From: Paenibacillaceae bacterium
Lineage (GTDB): Bacteria > Bacillota > Bacilli > Paenibacillales > CANHGK01
DNA length: 41,987 bases
Reading direction: 5' to 3'
Assembly: GCA_947460235.1 (NCBI GenBank)
Contig: CANHGK010000020.1
Coordinates: forward strand, 1-41,987
Under the pieces are notes generated by a model. It searched no databases and was not told where the DNA came from. It worked only from the letters and a program-made list of their open reading frames with translations. The position numbers and the translations under genes were made by a program. How positions within the stretch are numbered: position 1 is the first letter of the stretch; every line of letters starts with the position of its first letter. Below are positions 20,779 through 30,370 of this stretch, in pieces.

Positions 20779-22287
20779 GTGGCTCGACAACTGACCGAAG
20801 GCGGTCTAATCGGAATGTTTGGCGCAACGGGCGATTTGGCGAAACGCAAATTGTTTCCGGCGCTTTTTGCGTTATATGCACAAGGATTGATGGGAGGTCG
20901 TTTCGCGATCGTCGGTTTTGCTCGCAGACCTTTGACGGTTGAGCAATTCCGTACACATGTTGCAGATTCCATTCGTGAATTTGGACGCAAAGCAATCATT
21001 TCGGATGAAAAAATCAATTCGTTTATTCAACATATTTCTTACTGTTCATTAGATAGTGAGCAGTTGGAATCTTATTTGGAACATAAAGCGACACTTGAGT
21101 CGATGGAGAAGAAATTCCAATGTGAAGGCAATCGTTTATTCTACCTAGCCCTTGCTCCGCATTTATTTGGAACGGTTTGTGGCAATTTGCGTGAGAGCGG
21201 ATGGTTGAATATTGATGGTTGGAAACGCGTAATTATTGAAAAGCCATTCGGTTATGACAGAGAAACGGCCGTTGAAATGAATGCTGCGGTGCAAACTGTT
21301 TTTGAGGAAGATGAAGTATATCGGATCGACCACTATCTCGGTAAGGAAATGGTACAACAAATTCCGTATTTGCGTTTTGCAAATCCGATGTTTGAACCAT
21401 TTTGGAATCGTGATTATGTAAGCAATGTTCAATTAACGTTTGCTGAGACGGTTGGCGTCGAAGAGCGTGGTGAATATTATGAGAAATCCGGCGCGATGCG
21501 AGATATGGGCCAAAACCATATGTTACAAGTGCTTTCTGTGGTAGGAATGGAACGTCCAACTGGTTTGACAGCAAATGCTGTTCGTGATCAGAAAGTAAAA
21601 GTACTACGCTCGTTACGAATAAATAAAAACGTGGATACCGTTTCTCGCGAAGTGGTACGTGGACAATATAGTTCCGGTGAATCACGCGGACACAAGATGC
21701 CAGCATACCGCACGGAAAAAAATGTTGACCCGCAATCATCGACGGAATCTTTTTTTGCTGCCCGCGTCTTTGTAGATACACCGCGTTGGAAAGATGTTCC
21801 GTTTTTTATTCGCACAGGAAAACGTATGCCGCGGAAAGTAACAGAGATTGTGTTGGAATTGAAGAAATTGCCTGAGGTTTGGCGCACGGCTGCTCGTGAC
21901 GAAGCGATTCCTGGTGTAGCTGGTCCTTTGTTACTTCGGATTCAGATTCAACCGGAAGAGAAGATTTCGATGGGGATTTATATGCGTGATGCGCTGCAAG
22001 TAGGGGCGTTTCGGGAGTCTCAAATGGTCTGGAAAGCGGAATATCCTGCAAACCGTGAACTGGATGAGGCATATGAGCGTTTGTTTTGGGATGCATTAAA
22101 TGGTGATTCAATGTATTTTGCTCGTTGGGACGAAGTGGAAAGCGCATGGAACTGGGTTGATCCGATCGAGAAAACGTGGCAATCACTTGGTTCAAATGGT
22201 TTGGAGTTTTATCCTGCAGGCAGCTGGGGACCATCGGCAGCAGATGCGTTAATCGCGTTAGACGGATTTGAATGGTGGACAAACTAA
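20779..22287 (+). CDS. zwf: Glucose-6-phosphate 1-dehydrogenase
   Basis: Oxidises glucose 6-phosphate to 6-phosphogluconolactone with NADP, the entry to the oxidative pentose phosphate pathway. The 502-residue protein has the dinucleotide motif GATGDLAKRK (15-24), EKPFG and the active-site peptide RIDHYLGKE (182-190) with its substrate-binding lysine and catalytic histidine region, plus AVRDQKVKVLRSL and FFIRTGKRM. GTG 20779 is preceded by AGAAGGA about ten bases upstream. It leads an apparent operon with a cyclase-family hydrolase (25 bases on) and prfC. 6-Phosphogluconate dehydrogenase and lactonase are not in the window. Confidence 0.95.
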   Translation: MARQLTEGGLIGMFGATGDLAKRKLFPALFALYAQGLMGGRFAIVGFARRPLTVEQFRTHVADSIREFGRKAIISDEKINSFIQHISYCSLDSEQLESYLEHKATLESMEKKFQCEGNRLFYLALAPHLFGTVCGNLRESGWLNIDGWKRVIIEKPFGYDRETAVEMNAAVQTVFEEDEVYRIDHYLGKEMVQQIPYLRFANPMFEPFWNRDYVSNVQLTFAETVGVEERGEYYEKSGAMRDMGQNHMLQVLSVVGMERPTGLTANAVRDQKVKVLRSLRINKNVDTVSREVVRGQYSSGESRGHKMPAYRTEKNVDPQSSTESFFAARVFVDTPRWKDVPFFIRTGKRMPRKVTEIVLELKKLPEVWRTAARDEAIPGVAGPLLLRIQIQPEEKISMGIYMRDALQVGAFRESQMVWKAEYPANRELDEAYERLFWDALNGDSMYFARWDEVESAWNWVDPIEKTWQSLGSNGLEFYPAGSWGPSAADALIALDGFEWWTN

Positions 22288-22312
22288 TCCCGACTCGGTT
22301 GGAGGTACAACA

Positions 22313-22945
22313 ATGGCAATTCAAATTCAGCAAATATATGATATCACGGCTCCGGTGCATCCGGGGATGATGGTATATAAGAATAAAGAAGCGAAACAAC
22401 CCAAGTTTATGTGTGTGCAAGATTTTACGACAGCTTCTTGTTACGAATCACGAATTGATATCGATGTGCACACGGGTACACATATGGATGCGCCGTTGCA
22501 TATGATTCCTAATGGAGCAACGATCGAAACGATTAACATTGAACAACTTTGTGGTCCTGCTCGTTTGGTTGATCTGACACATGTTGAAGATCGAATCACC
22601 AAAGCGGATTTGGAAACTTGCGGCGTACAGGCGGGCGAGTGGCTTGTTCTTAAAACGAAAAACTCATTAAAAGAAGAATTTGATTTTCAATTTATTTTTT
22701 TAGCTGCGGATGCCGCAACATGGTGCGTTGAACAAGGGATTAAAGGTGTTGCGATCGATGCATTAGGTGTTGAACGAGATCAACCTGGATATCCTACCCA
22801 TAAGACATTATTTAACGGTGGGGTTATCATCGTCGAGGGTATACGTGCAGCAGATGTTCCTGCTGGGGAATACACGCTCATTTTGGCACCACTTCGATTG
22901 GTTGGTACGGAAGCATCACCGCTACGTGCGTTGTTATTGAAATAA
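22313..22945 (+). CDS. Cyclase-family metal-dependent hydrolase (kynurenine formamidase-like)
   Basis: A 210-residue member of the PF04199 cyclase/arylformamidase family. The metal-site motif is intact: H53-TGT-H57-M-D59-APLH63 (HxGTHxDxPxH). Other family texts are YDITAPVHPGMMVY at the N terminus, GVAIDALGVE and the late HKTLFNGGVIIVEGI block. Members hydrolyse N-formylkynurenine or cyclic amides and others have unknown substrates; no tryptophan-degradation genes lie nearby, so the substrate is not assigned. GGAGG at 22301-22305 fixes ATG 22313; the same frame extends to 22268 inside zwf but that start has no ribosome site. It is probably co-transcribed with zwf and prfC. Confidence 0.87.
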   Translation: MAIQIQQIYDITAPVHPGMMVYKNKEAKQPKFMCVQDFTTASCYESRIDIDVHTGTHMDAPLHMIPNGATIETINIEQLCGPARLVDLTHVEDRITKADLETCGVQAGEWLVLKTKNSLKEEFDFQFIFLAADAATWCVEQGIKGVAIDALGVERDQPGYPTHKTLFNGGVIIVEGIRAADVPAGEYTLILAPLRLVGTEASPLRALLLK

Positions 22946-22963
22946 GAGGGGAAATACAAAGAT

Positions 22964-24661
22964 ATGAGTACGAATGAATCCTTAATGCCGGCGTGGGCGG
23001 ATGAAGTCCAGCGCCGGCGTACTTTTGCCATTATTTCGCATCCGGATGCCGGAAAAACGACATTGACAGAAAAATTATTGCTTTTTGGTGGTGCAATCCG
23101 AATGGCCGGAACGGTCAAAGGTCGGAAAGTGGGTAAATTTGCCACGTCAGACTGGATGGAAATAGAAAAGCAACGCGGAATTTCCGTAACATCATCCGTA
23201 ATGCAATTTGATTACGACGGATTTCGTGTGAACATTTTGGATACGCCTGGTCATCAAGATTTTAGTGAAGATACGTATCGCACATTGATGGCTGCGGATG
23301 CTGCAGTCATGTTAATTGACTGTGCCAAGGGGGTAGAGGCGCAAACGATTAAACTGTTCCAAGTTTGTCGTAAGCGTAATATTCCGATTTTTACATTTGT
23401 AAATAAATTGGATCGTGAAGGTCGTTCGCCGTTCGATTTGCTCGAAGAGTTAGAGAGCGTTCTTGGTATTCGTTCATGCCCAATCAACTGGCCGATTGGT
23501 ATGGGGAAAGAGTTTTTCGGTGTTTATGACCGTAAATTTAAACAAGTTGAGCGATTCGAATCAGAAAAGTCAGCAGTGCAATTAGCTGAAATTTCCGCAA
23601 TTGAAGCGGAAGCGGCGGAAGGTACTGAAGATGAAGAAAAAGTAGCTAAAGTTGTTGCTCGCGTGAAAAATCAAGTTGCAGTGATTCCGGTCAAAGGATG
23701 GGACGATCCGCAATGGAAAGCTTTTTTGCCAGAGCACCAAATCAACCAACTTCAAGAAGAACTTGAATTACTCGATGTCGCTGGTGATCAATTCGATATG
23801 GATAAAGTTTTGAACGGTGAGTTGACGCCTGTATTTTTTGGCAGTGCGGTGAATAATTTCGGTGTGCAGACTTTCCTAGAACATTTCCTCAAACTTGCGC
23901 CCGCACCACAAGTGAAAACATCAACGCAAGGCCAAGATGTGCAACCAACCGACGAGGCATTTAGCGGTTTCGTTTTCAAAATCCAAGCGAATATGAATCC
24001 AGCGCACCGTGACCGCGTCGCCTTTTTACGAGTTGTATCTGGAAAGTTCGAACGTGGAATGTCAGTGAAACATGCACGACTAGGAAAAGATATTAAGTTA
24101 AATCAACCGACGCAATTTTTGGCGCAAGATCGCCAAATCGTAGAAAATGCATTTGCAGGAGATATTATTGGCTTATTTGATCCTGGTGTGTTCCGCATTG
24201 GTGATACGTTGCATTCTGGAAATAAACCGATTGCTTATGAAGAATTGCCTACATTTTCTCCAGAGTTGTTCTGTAAAGTTAGTGTCAAAAATGCGCTTAA
24301 ACATAAACAATACCAAAAAGGAATCGACCAGTTGACCGAAGAGGGGACGATTCAAGTATTTCGAACGATGGATCGTTTAGAAGAACCGATTATCGGTGTC
24401 GTTGGTCAATTGCAATTTGAAGTATTTGAATATCGAATGCGTAATGAGTACGGTGTGGAATTACTTTTGCAACGTCTGCCTTTCAGTATGGCGCGTTGGA
24501 TTACTGGCGCAGATCCAGAACCATCCAAATTCCGAATTCATTCCATGCTCGTTAAAGACAAACGAGGTTATTCTGTTGCGCTCTTCGAAAGTGAGTACTC
24601 CATGTACACTGCCCGCGAAAAATATCCCGATGCACAATTTTTAAGTGTGTCCCCATTATAA
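22964..24661 (+). CDS. prfC: Peptide chain release factor 3
   Basis: Translational GTPase that removes RF1/RF2 from the ribosome after peptide release. G-domain motifs are clear: G1 SHPDAGKTT (25-33), a WMEIEKQRGISV segment with the G2 threonine region, G3 DTPGHQDF and G4 NKLD. The C-terminal FRTMDRLEEPIIGVVGQLQFEV block is characteristic of RF3. At 565 residues it is longer than the usual 525-530: an acidic, Glu/Ala-rich insertion of about 40 residues sits around residues 195-240, near the end of the G domain. AGAGGGGAA precedes ATG 22964. B. subtilis lacks prfC, but it is patchy across Firmicutes. A strong terminator follows. Confidence 0.95.
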   Translation: MSTNESLMPAWADEVQRRRTFAIISHPDAGKTTLTEKLLLFGGAIRMAGTVKGRKVGKFATSDWMEIEKQRGISVTSSVMQFDYDGFRVNILDTPGHQDFSEDTYRTLMAADAAVMLIDCAKGVEAQTIKLFQVCRKRNIPIFTFVNKLDREGRSPFDLLEELESVLGIRSCPINWPIGMGKEFFGVYDRKFKQVERFESEKSAVQLAEISAIEAEAAEGTEDEEKVAKVVARVKNQVAVIPVKGWDDPQWKAFLPEHQINQLQEELELLDVAGDQFDMDKVLNGELTPVFFGSAVNNFGVQTFLEHFLKLAPAPQVKTSTQGQDVQPTDEAFSGFVFKIQANMNPAHRDRVAFLRVVSGKFERGMSVKHARLGKDIKLNQPTQFLAQDRQIVENAFAGDIIGLFDPGVFRIGDTLHSGNKPIAYEELPTFSPELFCKVSVKNALKHKQYQKGIDQLTEEGTIQVFRTMDRLEEPIIGVVGQLQFEVFEYRMRNEYGVELLLQRLPFSMARWITGADPEPSKFRIHSMLVKDKRGYSVALFESEYSMYTAREKYPDAQFLSVSPL

Positions 24662-24671
24662 AGAATTGGTT

Positions 24672-24710
24672 AAAAGCACTTGATCGTCTTGTCGATCAAG
24701 TGCTTTTTTT
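24672..24710 (+). terminator. Terminator of the zwf-prfC operon
   Basis: Perfect stem AAGCACTTGATCG/CGATCAAGTGCTT around a TCTTGT loop, followed by seven T, 13 bases after the prfC stop. Confidence 0.93.
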
Positions 24711-24806
24711 ATGGAAAAATCAGAAATTCAAAGGAGATTTAGAGGATTTGACGAAAATATAGTTAATCTAACCAAAGTATGCCGTTTCGTAATGGAGGGA
24801 AATTTG

Positions 24807-27362
24807 TTGCAGAAGAAAACTGGGATGTCCATAGGATTGAAAATCTTTCTTGGTATATTTGTTGTAGTGATGGCAGGAGTAATTGTTATATCCTATTTAT
24901 CATTTTCATTTTCGAAATCAACTATTAAAGATCAAGTATCAAAAGCGACGCAACAAACGATTGATCAAATCAAAGGAAAACTTGATCTTGTTCTCGGGGT
25001 ATATGATTCGATAGGGTTACAAGTACTTAAAAATAGTGGTTTGCGTGATGATCTTGAATATGTCTCAGTCGCAGGTCGCGATCATGCGGAACAGGTTACA
25101 TATGGAGAACGGATCAAAAGTTTATTATCAGGCTATCGTGATTCAAATGAATTTTTGGTTGGCGTTCGTCTCGTGCAAAATCAACCCTTTTCTATTGATA
25201 AAGATAATTTAGAGCTTGATTATGCAAACATGTATACGAGTCGCCCGACTAATAATATTTATTTAACAAATGAAAATTTTTCGAATATTCAAGAGATGAT
25301 TGCAAAAAAAGGCGAAACCGTGTTTACCGGTACGTATCAAAACGGATTTTATACCAAGGCAGGTGTTGAAACACAGCGAATTACGACTGGACCAACATTT
25401 GTAATGGGGAAAATAGTAAACAATTTATTGCATCCAGAAGCCACGTATTTGTTGATGCTTGAAATTAGTTTGAAATCGATTGGTAAAATTATAAAAGATG
25501 CGCAGTTGGGCGAATCTTCAGAAGTGATCGTATTGGACAGGGAAAATCATGTTGTCTATTCAAATGACATGAACTTACTCGGTAAAGCAAGTCCGATTCA
25601 AATCGATGAGGAATTCAAAGACAAAACATCGGGTGCCTTCTTCAAGGAATTTGAAGATGGACAAGAACATATGGTTGTGTTTAATACGTCAAAAGAGTAT
25701 GGATGGAAAGTAATCGGACATTTACCAACAAAAGTGTTATATAAAGATATCGATACGACCTTACAATTATCGATCACGACATCGATCGTAATGTTTTTGA
25801 TCGTGCTTTTCTCACTCATTTTATTACGGCGCTTTGTTTCGACACACCAAAGATTACAAGTCTATTCCAATCAGTTGGAGCAAACATCATTTGAACTAAA
25901 AGAAAAGAATGATGCACTAACGCAAAAAACAGATGAGGTTGTCCAACAATCGGAATTGCTTTCTTCGCAAAATGACCAACTTGGACGTCAATCACGTGAA
26001 TTGGAACGAAAAAATAAAGAACTCGCTAAACAATCCGCGGAATTGGAAACGAAAAATGATGAGTTGCATCAATTAAATCAAGTAAAAGATAAAATTTTGG
26101 CAAACACGTCTCATGAACTTCGAACACCATTGAACGGGATCATCGGGATTGCGGAATCGCTAATTGATGGTGTTGCTGGAAAAATCACAGAGAAGATGCA
26201 ACAAAATTTACAAATCGTCGTGATGAGCGGCCGACGATTGTCTGCGTTGGTGAATGATATTTTGGATTTTTCGAAGTTGAAGTCGAACAAATTTGTGTTG
26301 AGTCGTCGAGCGGTCTCTGCAAGTGATTTGGTGAACTTGGTGATTTTGCTTTCTAAACCACTTATCGCAGATAAACCAGTTGAACTTCGGAATGATTTGG
26401 GAAAAGCGTTGCCACTTATTGATGTGGATGAAAATCGATTCCAACAAATCATTCACAATTTGATTTCGAACGCCATTAAATTTACGGAAAAAGGTCAAGT
26501 TCGGGTGTCTGGATTAGTAGAAGGTACGAAGTTGGCAATTACGGTTCATGATACAGGGATGGGTATACCACAAGATAAACTTGAAGATATTTTCAAATCG
26601 TTCGAACAAGTCGATGGCTCAATATCGCGGAAATATGGCGGAACCGGATTAGGATTAGCGGTTACGAAACAATTGGTTGAATTACATGGTGGAGAAATTA
26701 ATGTCAATTCTCAAGAAGGAAAAGGATCTTCCTTTACGATCACGTTGCCAATCGCATTGGAGGCTACTGAAGAAAATCCTGAAGTTCGGTCAACCATTCA
26801 GAAACGACTTGCCGAAACGCAATTGGCTTTATCTGAATCGACCAAAATATCGGATCGTCAAATGAAAATACAAATCGATACGTCTGGCGATGTGAATGTG
26901 CTCATTGTTGATGATGAACCGATTAACTTACAAGTATTAACGAACCAACTTTCAACGTTTGATTTTGGATTAACGACCGCTACCAATGGTATTGAGGCGT
27001 TGGCATTGGTAAAATCCGGTAAGAAATTTGATATCATTTTACTGGATGTCATGATGCCAGAAATGTCGGGATACGAAGTATGCCAATTGATCCGCAAAAC
27101 ATATACGTTGCAGGAGTTGCCGATTATTTTGCTGACCGCAAAAAATCAGACAGAAGACTTGTTAATGGGGTTTAATTCAGGAGCGAATGATTATTTGGTC
27201 AAACCGTTTTCGAAACAAGAATTGATTGTTCGAATGAATATGCACTTGAAACTTGCGAAATCATCGCGTCAATTAAAAGCGATGAAAGAACGAATCGAAA
27301 CTCAAAGTCAAACATATGCGAATGAAATTGAAATACTGAAAGAAAAATTAGAAAAGCGATGA
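24807..27362 (+). CDS. Membrane-bound hybrid histidine kinase (dCache-like sensor, HisKA, HATPase, REC)
   Basis: An 851-residue hybrid sensor kinase. A first membrane helix (about 10-30) and a second (about 321-343) enclose a roughly 290-residue outside domain of dCache type. There is no clear HAMP domain: the second helix runs into a long Gln/Glu-rich coiled coil (about 350-425). HisKA follows with phospho-acceptor His436 (SHELRTPLNGIIG), then the ATPase with N box NLISNAIKFTEKG, G1 DTGMGIP and G2 GGTGLGLAV. A receiver domain (about 695-815) carries Asp747 in LLDVMMPEMSG, and a short coiled coil ends the protein. The frame is open from ATG 24711, but that codon lies at the end of a terminator; GGAGGGA at 24794-24800 points to TTG 24807. 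It is 29 bases ahead of a CheA-like protein. Ligand unknown. Confidence 0.88.
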   Translation: MQKKTGMSIGLKIFLGIFVVVMAGVIVISYLSFSFSKSTIKDQVSKATQQTIDQIKGKLDLVLGVYDSIGLQVLKNSGLRDDLEYVSVAGRDHAEQVTYGERIKSLLSGYRDSNEFLVGVRLVQNQPFSIDKDNLELDYANMYTSRPTNNIYLTNENFSNIQEMIAKKGETVFTGTYQNGFYTKAGVETQRITTGPTFVMGKIVNNLLHPEATYLLMLEISLKSIGKIIKDAQLGESSEVIVLDRENHVVYSNDMNLLGKASPIQIDEEFKDKTSGAFFKEFEDGQEHMVVFNTSKEYGWKVIGHLPTKVLYKDIDTTLQLSITTSIVMFLIVLFSLILLRRFVSTHQRLQVYSNQLEQTSFELKEKNDALTQKTDEVVQQSELLSSQNDQLGRQSRELERKNKELAKQSAELETKNDELHQLNQVKDKILANTSHELRTPLNGIIGIAESLIDGVAGKITEKMQQNLQIVVMSGRRLSALVNDILDFSKLKSNKFVLSRRAVSASDLVNLVILLSKPLIADKPVELRNDLGKALPLIDVDENRFQQIIHNLISNAIKFTEKGQVRVSGLVEGTKLAITVHDTGMGIPQDKLEDIFKSFEQVDGSISRKYGGTGLGLAVTKQLVELHGGEINVNSQEGKGSSFTITLPIALEATEENPEVRSTIQKRLAETQLALSESTKISDRQMKIQIDTSGDVNVLIVDDEPINLQVLTNQLSTFDFGLTTATNGIEALALVKSGKKFDIILLDVMMPEMSGYEVCQLIRKTYTLQELPIILLTAKNQTEDLLMGFNSGANDYLVKPFSKQELIVRMNMHLKLAKSSRQLKAMKERIETQSQTYANEIEILKEKLEKR

Positions 27363-27391
27363 CTCATGTGTTTCTTGAGAGGAGGTAGAGC

Positions 27392-30241
27392 ATGCCAGGT
27401 TTTGAACGATCCAGCCGTCGAAACAAAGTCATCATGAGTATATTTATTATCGCCTGTGCATGTCTTTGCGCAACGTTCATTCAATTGAATGTAGATGAAA
27501 ATGAACGCTCCTTACATGAGCAACAAATTCGAGTCGTAGATCAGGAATTAAACGATTCTGTCCAAATTATGGATGAAAATTTTCTTGGAATCGAACGAGT
27601 CGTAATGGCGTTATCCAAACAAATCGATATCACGCAAATCAATTCGAAAATGGATTTATGGAAATCTTTGTTGCCGGATGCAACGGAGATTCATTTTTAC
27701 ACGCAAACAGACGAACGTGAAAAGGAAGTTGTCGCTGCAATCAGTCAGGGCGGCAAGCCCGTTTGGTTCTTTGATCAAAATCAATTGACATTCTCCAAAT
27801 TGATCACGGGGTCGAATCAAAGTGTTGTAGCAGTGATCGATTTTAACTCGCGAATGATCGACCTACTGACAAATAGAAAAAATGAAAGTATTCATTTGGC
27901 ACAAACAAATGACGAAATGATAAAACTTCTTGATGTAACGAAAGAATATCGAAATAAACAGTCGACGATCACCGGATGGTATTTTGTCAAAGAAATTGTG
28001 CCGACGGGTCCATCGAAATTAGCAGTTATTAACATGAATCCTACCTCAGCGTATGTTTGGATGTTTATTTTAATTGTATTACCAATGATGTTGATTTATT
28101 TATGGCGTTTCGAGAACGGCACGAGTAGTCAACTCAGAAACGATGTACTGGGTGTTACGAAGCGTGCCATGGAGCAAGAAGGCATCGATCAAAGCGCTCA
28201 AGAAAATATGGTTGCAGAAAATCAGCCAATTGAACCAGAGACTATATTAGACGCATCGAAATCTCATGATACGGAAATCCCATTGGAACAACCGATATCG
28301 ATTATCGGAGATGAAGTTGAGGAAATAAACATCCCTCATGGCAAGGGCGAAATGATTTTTATCGTTGATGATGATCATGTGGCATTACGAGTTGCTTCGA
28401 GACAACTTCAATTACATGGATATCGCACGCAAACATTCGATACGTCTGCAGGGTTTCTATCGGGTGTCGAACAATTCGGCGTACCAGATGCAATTCTGTT
28501 GGACGTGATGTTGCCTGATGTGAGCGGGCTGGATTTATGTAAAGTTTTACGTGATCGTTACACACCGATTGAGTTGCCAATTATATTCCTTTCTGGACGT
28601 GGGGAACTCCCGGATATGATTCATGGATTCGATCAGGGAGGGAATGATTATTTAATCAAACCCGTTACAAAAGAAGAGTTACTCGTTCGATTGCGGATAC
28701 AGATCCAATTATCCATGTGGGGTAATGAAATGAAAGAGGCTGTGATTCGTCGAAGTGGATCGATGCGAGCATTGATGGATCATTCGGATCAGGGCTTTAT
28801 GAGTATTGGGCAAGATTTAATTATCTCCGAAGAGTATTCACTTGCTTGCAAAAGAATGTTTAATCGTGAATTAACGGGGTTACCATTTGCGGCGTTACTT
28901 GAACCAAATAATCCAATTGAAGAAGAGTTATTAACTCAAATATTAATCAAATTGTTTGTAGAAACGAATCCGATTTCGCGTGAAATTATGTTAGGGTTAT
29001 TACCCGTATCCATGTTGGTGGATCAACGCGTGTTAAGTTTAACCTACAAAATTTTAGAAGATGAAACCGGTATGCCAATTCGAGTGCTTGTGTTTATTAA
29101 TGATCAAACCGATGCGGAGCGGTTGCGCAAGCGGATCACGGAAGAACAGTATCAGTTAAAAATGGTTGTTAAAGTGGTAACGAAACGGCGTGATTTCACA
29201 GATTTATTGGAGCATTATTTTTCGTTTTGTGATAGTTGGGCGGATGAAATGGTTAGCGACACACAAACGCCTATGTTTATTTTGATGGATCTATATCGAC
29301 AATTCCACACATTTAAAGGGAATTTTTCTCAATATGATATGCATCATTCTGTAAAGCAATTTCATGAGTTCGAACATATCTTGAACGAAATGACGAGACA
29401 GCAATTCACGCATGATGATTTACGACATTTGATGAGTAAATATTCGTTCCGTTTATTCATCCAATCTGATCTTGATGTCATCATTCGGGCGCTAGGCGAA
29501 GAGTTTATGAAGAAAACAGATGATGTTACCATTCAACGCCATCGAATGAAAGAACTCGAGCAGATGGCAATGCAAGAATTAACCGGTGAGCAAAGCCATG
29601 AATTTACAGTTGCGCTGCGATGTTTGTATTATAAACCCTTAAAATCATTGTTGGAACCTTATTCTCCATATGTACAGCAATTGGCTCAGCGGATGGATAA
29701 ATCAGTGCATGCGTTTAAAGTTGATGGCGACGGTACTTTAGTGGATGAATTTGCGTTCGAAGGATTCCTGAATGCAATGGTACACATTTTCCGAAATAGT
29801 GTAGACCATGGGATTGAAACGTACGAAGATCGGATTGAATTCGGGAAAGATGGAAATGCAAAAATCACTTGTAAGGTTTCGGAGCAGCGTGATGGCATAT
29901 TAATCGAAGTGAGAGACGATGGACGTGGGATTAGCCCTTCTAGGGTGAAGCGCCGTGCACTTGATCTGGGATTACTAAGCGAACGAGATTCGAATTTGTG
30001 GAATGATGCACAGATTATTAATTTGATCTTTCACGAACAGTTTACGACTAAAAAAGTAGTAACGGAAATTTCGGGAAGAGGAATTGGGTTGTCAGCAATT
30101 AAGCAAGTTGTTGCTCAAATGGGTGGTCGGATTCATGTGAATTCCTCAACTGGAGATGGGACAACGGTTGCTATTAAATTGCCTTGGGGTGATGGTATCG
30201 TTCCTCAAAATGCGTTGTATATGAAGTTTACTAAAACATAA
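27392..30241 (+). CDS. Membrane-bound CheA-like kinase with REC, PAS-like and HPt domains
   Basis: A 949-residue signalling protein of unusual layout. A helix at about 14-33 and one at 219-240 enclose an outside domain of about 185 residues. Inside come a linker, a receiver (about 321-441, Asp371 in ILLDVMLPDVSG), a PAS-like region (about 456-575, SDQGFMSIGQDLIISEEYS), an HPt-like region with His639 in FHTFKGNF, and a CheA-type ATPase (about 780-935) with N box HIFRNSVDHGIE, DDGRGI and SGRGIGLSAIKQVV. The ATPase is of chemotaxis type, yet there is no C-terminal CheW-like P5 domain and no methyl-accepting protein nearby. GAGGAGGT precedes ATG 27392. It is in one operon with the hybrid kinase and likely passes phosphate among its own REC, HPt and partner receivers; direction of flow is inference. 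Confidence 0.85.
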   Translation: MPGFERSSRRNKVIMSIFIIACACLCATFIQLNVDENERSLHEQQIRVVDQELNDSVQIMDENFLGIERVVMALSKQIDITQINSKMDLWKSLLPDATEIHFYTQTDEREKEVVAAISQGGKPVWFFDQNQLTFSKLITGSNQSVVAVIDFNSRMIDLLTNRKNESIHLAQTNDEMIKLLDVTKEYRNKQSTITGWYFVKEIVPTGPSKLAVINMNPTSAYVWMFILIVLPMMLIYLWRFENGTSSQLRNDVLGVTKRAMEQEGIDQSAQENMVAENQPIEPETILDASKSHDTEIPLEQPISIIGDEVEEINIPHGKGEMIFIVDDDHVALRVASRQLQLHGYRTQTFDTSAGFLSGVEQFGVPDAILLDVMLPDVSGLDLCKVLRDRYTPIELPIIFLSGRGELPDMIHGFDQGGNDYLIKPVTKEELLVRLRIQIQLSMWGNEMKEAVIRRSGSMRALMDHSDQGFMSIGQDLIISEEYSLACKRMFNRELTGLPFAALLEPNNPIEEELLTQILIKLFVETNPISREIMLGLLPVSMLVDQRVLSLTYKILEDETGMPIRVLVFINDQTDAERLRKRITEEQYQLKMVVKVVTKRRDFTDLLEHYFSFCDSWADEMVSDTQTPMFILMDLYRQFHTFKGNFSQYDMHHSVKQFHEFEHILNEMTRQQFTHDDLRHLMSKYSFRLFIQSDLDVIIRALGEEFMKKTDDVTIQRHRMKELEQMAMQELTGEQSHEFTVALRCLYYKPLKSLLEPYSPYVQQLAQRMDKSVHAFKVDGDGTLVDEFAFEGFLNAMVHIFRNSVDHGIETYEDRIEFGKDGNAKITCKVSEQRDGILIEVRDDGRGISPSRVKRRALDLGLLSERDSNLWNDAQIINLIFHEQFTTKKVVTEISGRGIGLSAIKQVVAQMGGRIHVNSSTGDGTTVAIKLPWGDGIVPQNALYMKFTKT

Positions 30242-30256
30242 TGTTAAAATGTTTCG

Positions 30257-30292
30257 AGGGTAAATTGCTGAAGTTGGCAGTTTACCCTTTTG
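30257..30292 (+). terminator. Terminator of the two-kinase operon
   Basis: Stem AGGGTAAA/TTTACCCT with an inner TGC/GCA pairing, then TTTT, starting 15 bases after the stop codon. Confidence 0.8.
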
Positions 30293-30320
30293 AATTTAAA
30301 GTATAACGTTTGGAAACGAA

Positions 30321-30363
30321 GTCTTTTAAAAGACAAAAAAAGTCGATTAATTCGACTTTTTTT
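30321..30363 (-). terminator. Palindrome plus terminator at the 3' end of cheY-like gene
   Basis: The stem AAAAAAAGTCGA/TCGACTTTTTTT (30335-30363) gives T runs on both strands and lies eight bases beyond the CheY-like stop. It is flanked by a perfect 14-bp palindrome GTCTTTTAAAAGAC (30321-30334). The pair probably ends the minus-strand transcript and backs up the plus-strand terminator. Confidence 0.7.
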
Positions 30364-30370
30364 GAAAAAC

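Noticed and set aside
20658-20942. A small plus-strand open frame before zwf
   Set aside because: It starts inside a terminator, overlaps the zwf start out of frame and has no family resemblance.
24711-24806. ATG 24711 as the start of the hybrid kinase
   Set aside because: It lies at the end of the prfC terminator and has no ribosome site; TTG 24807 has GGAGGGA at proper distance and begins just before the first membrane helix.
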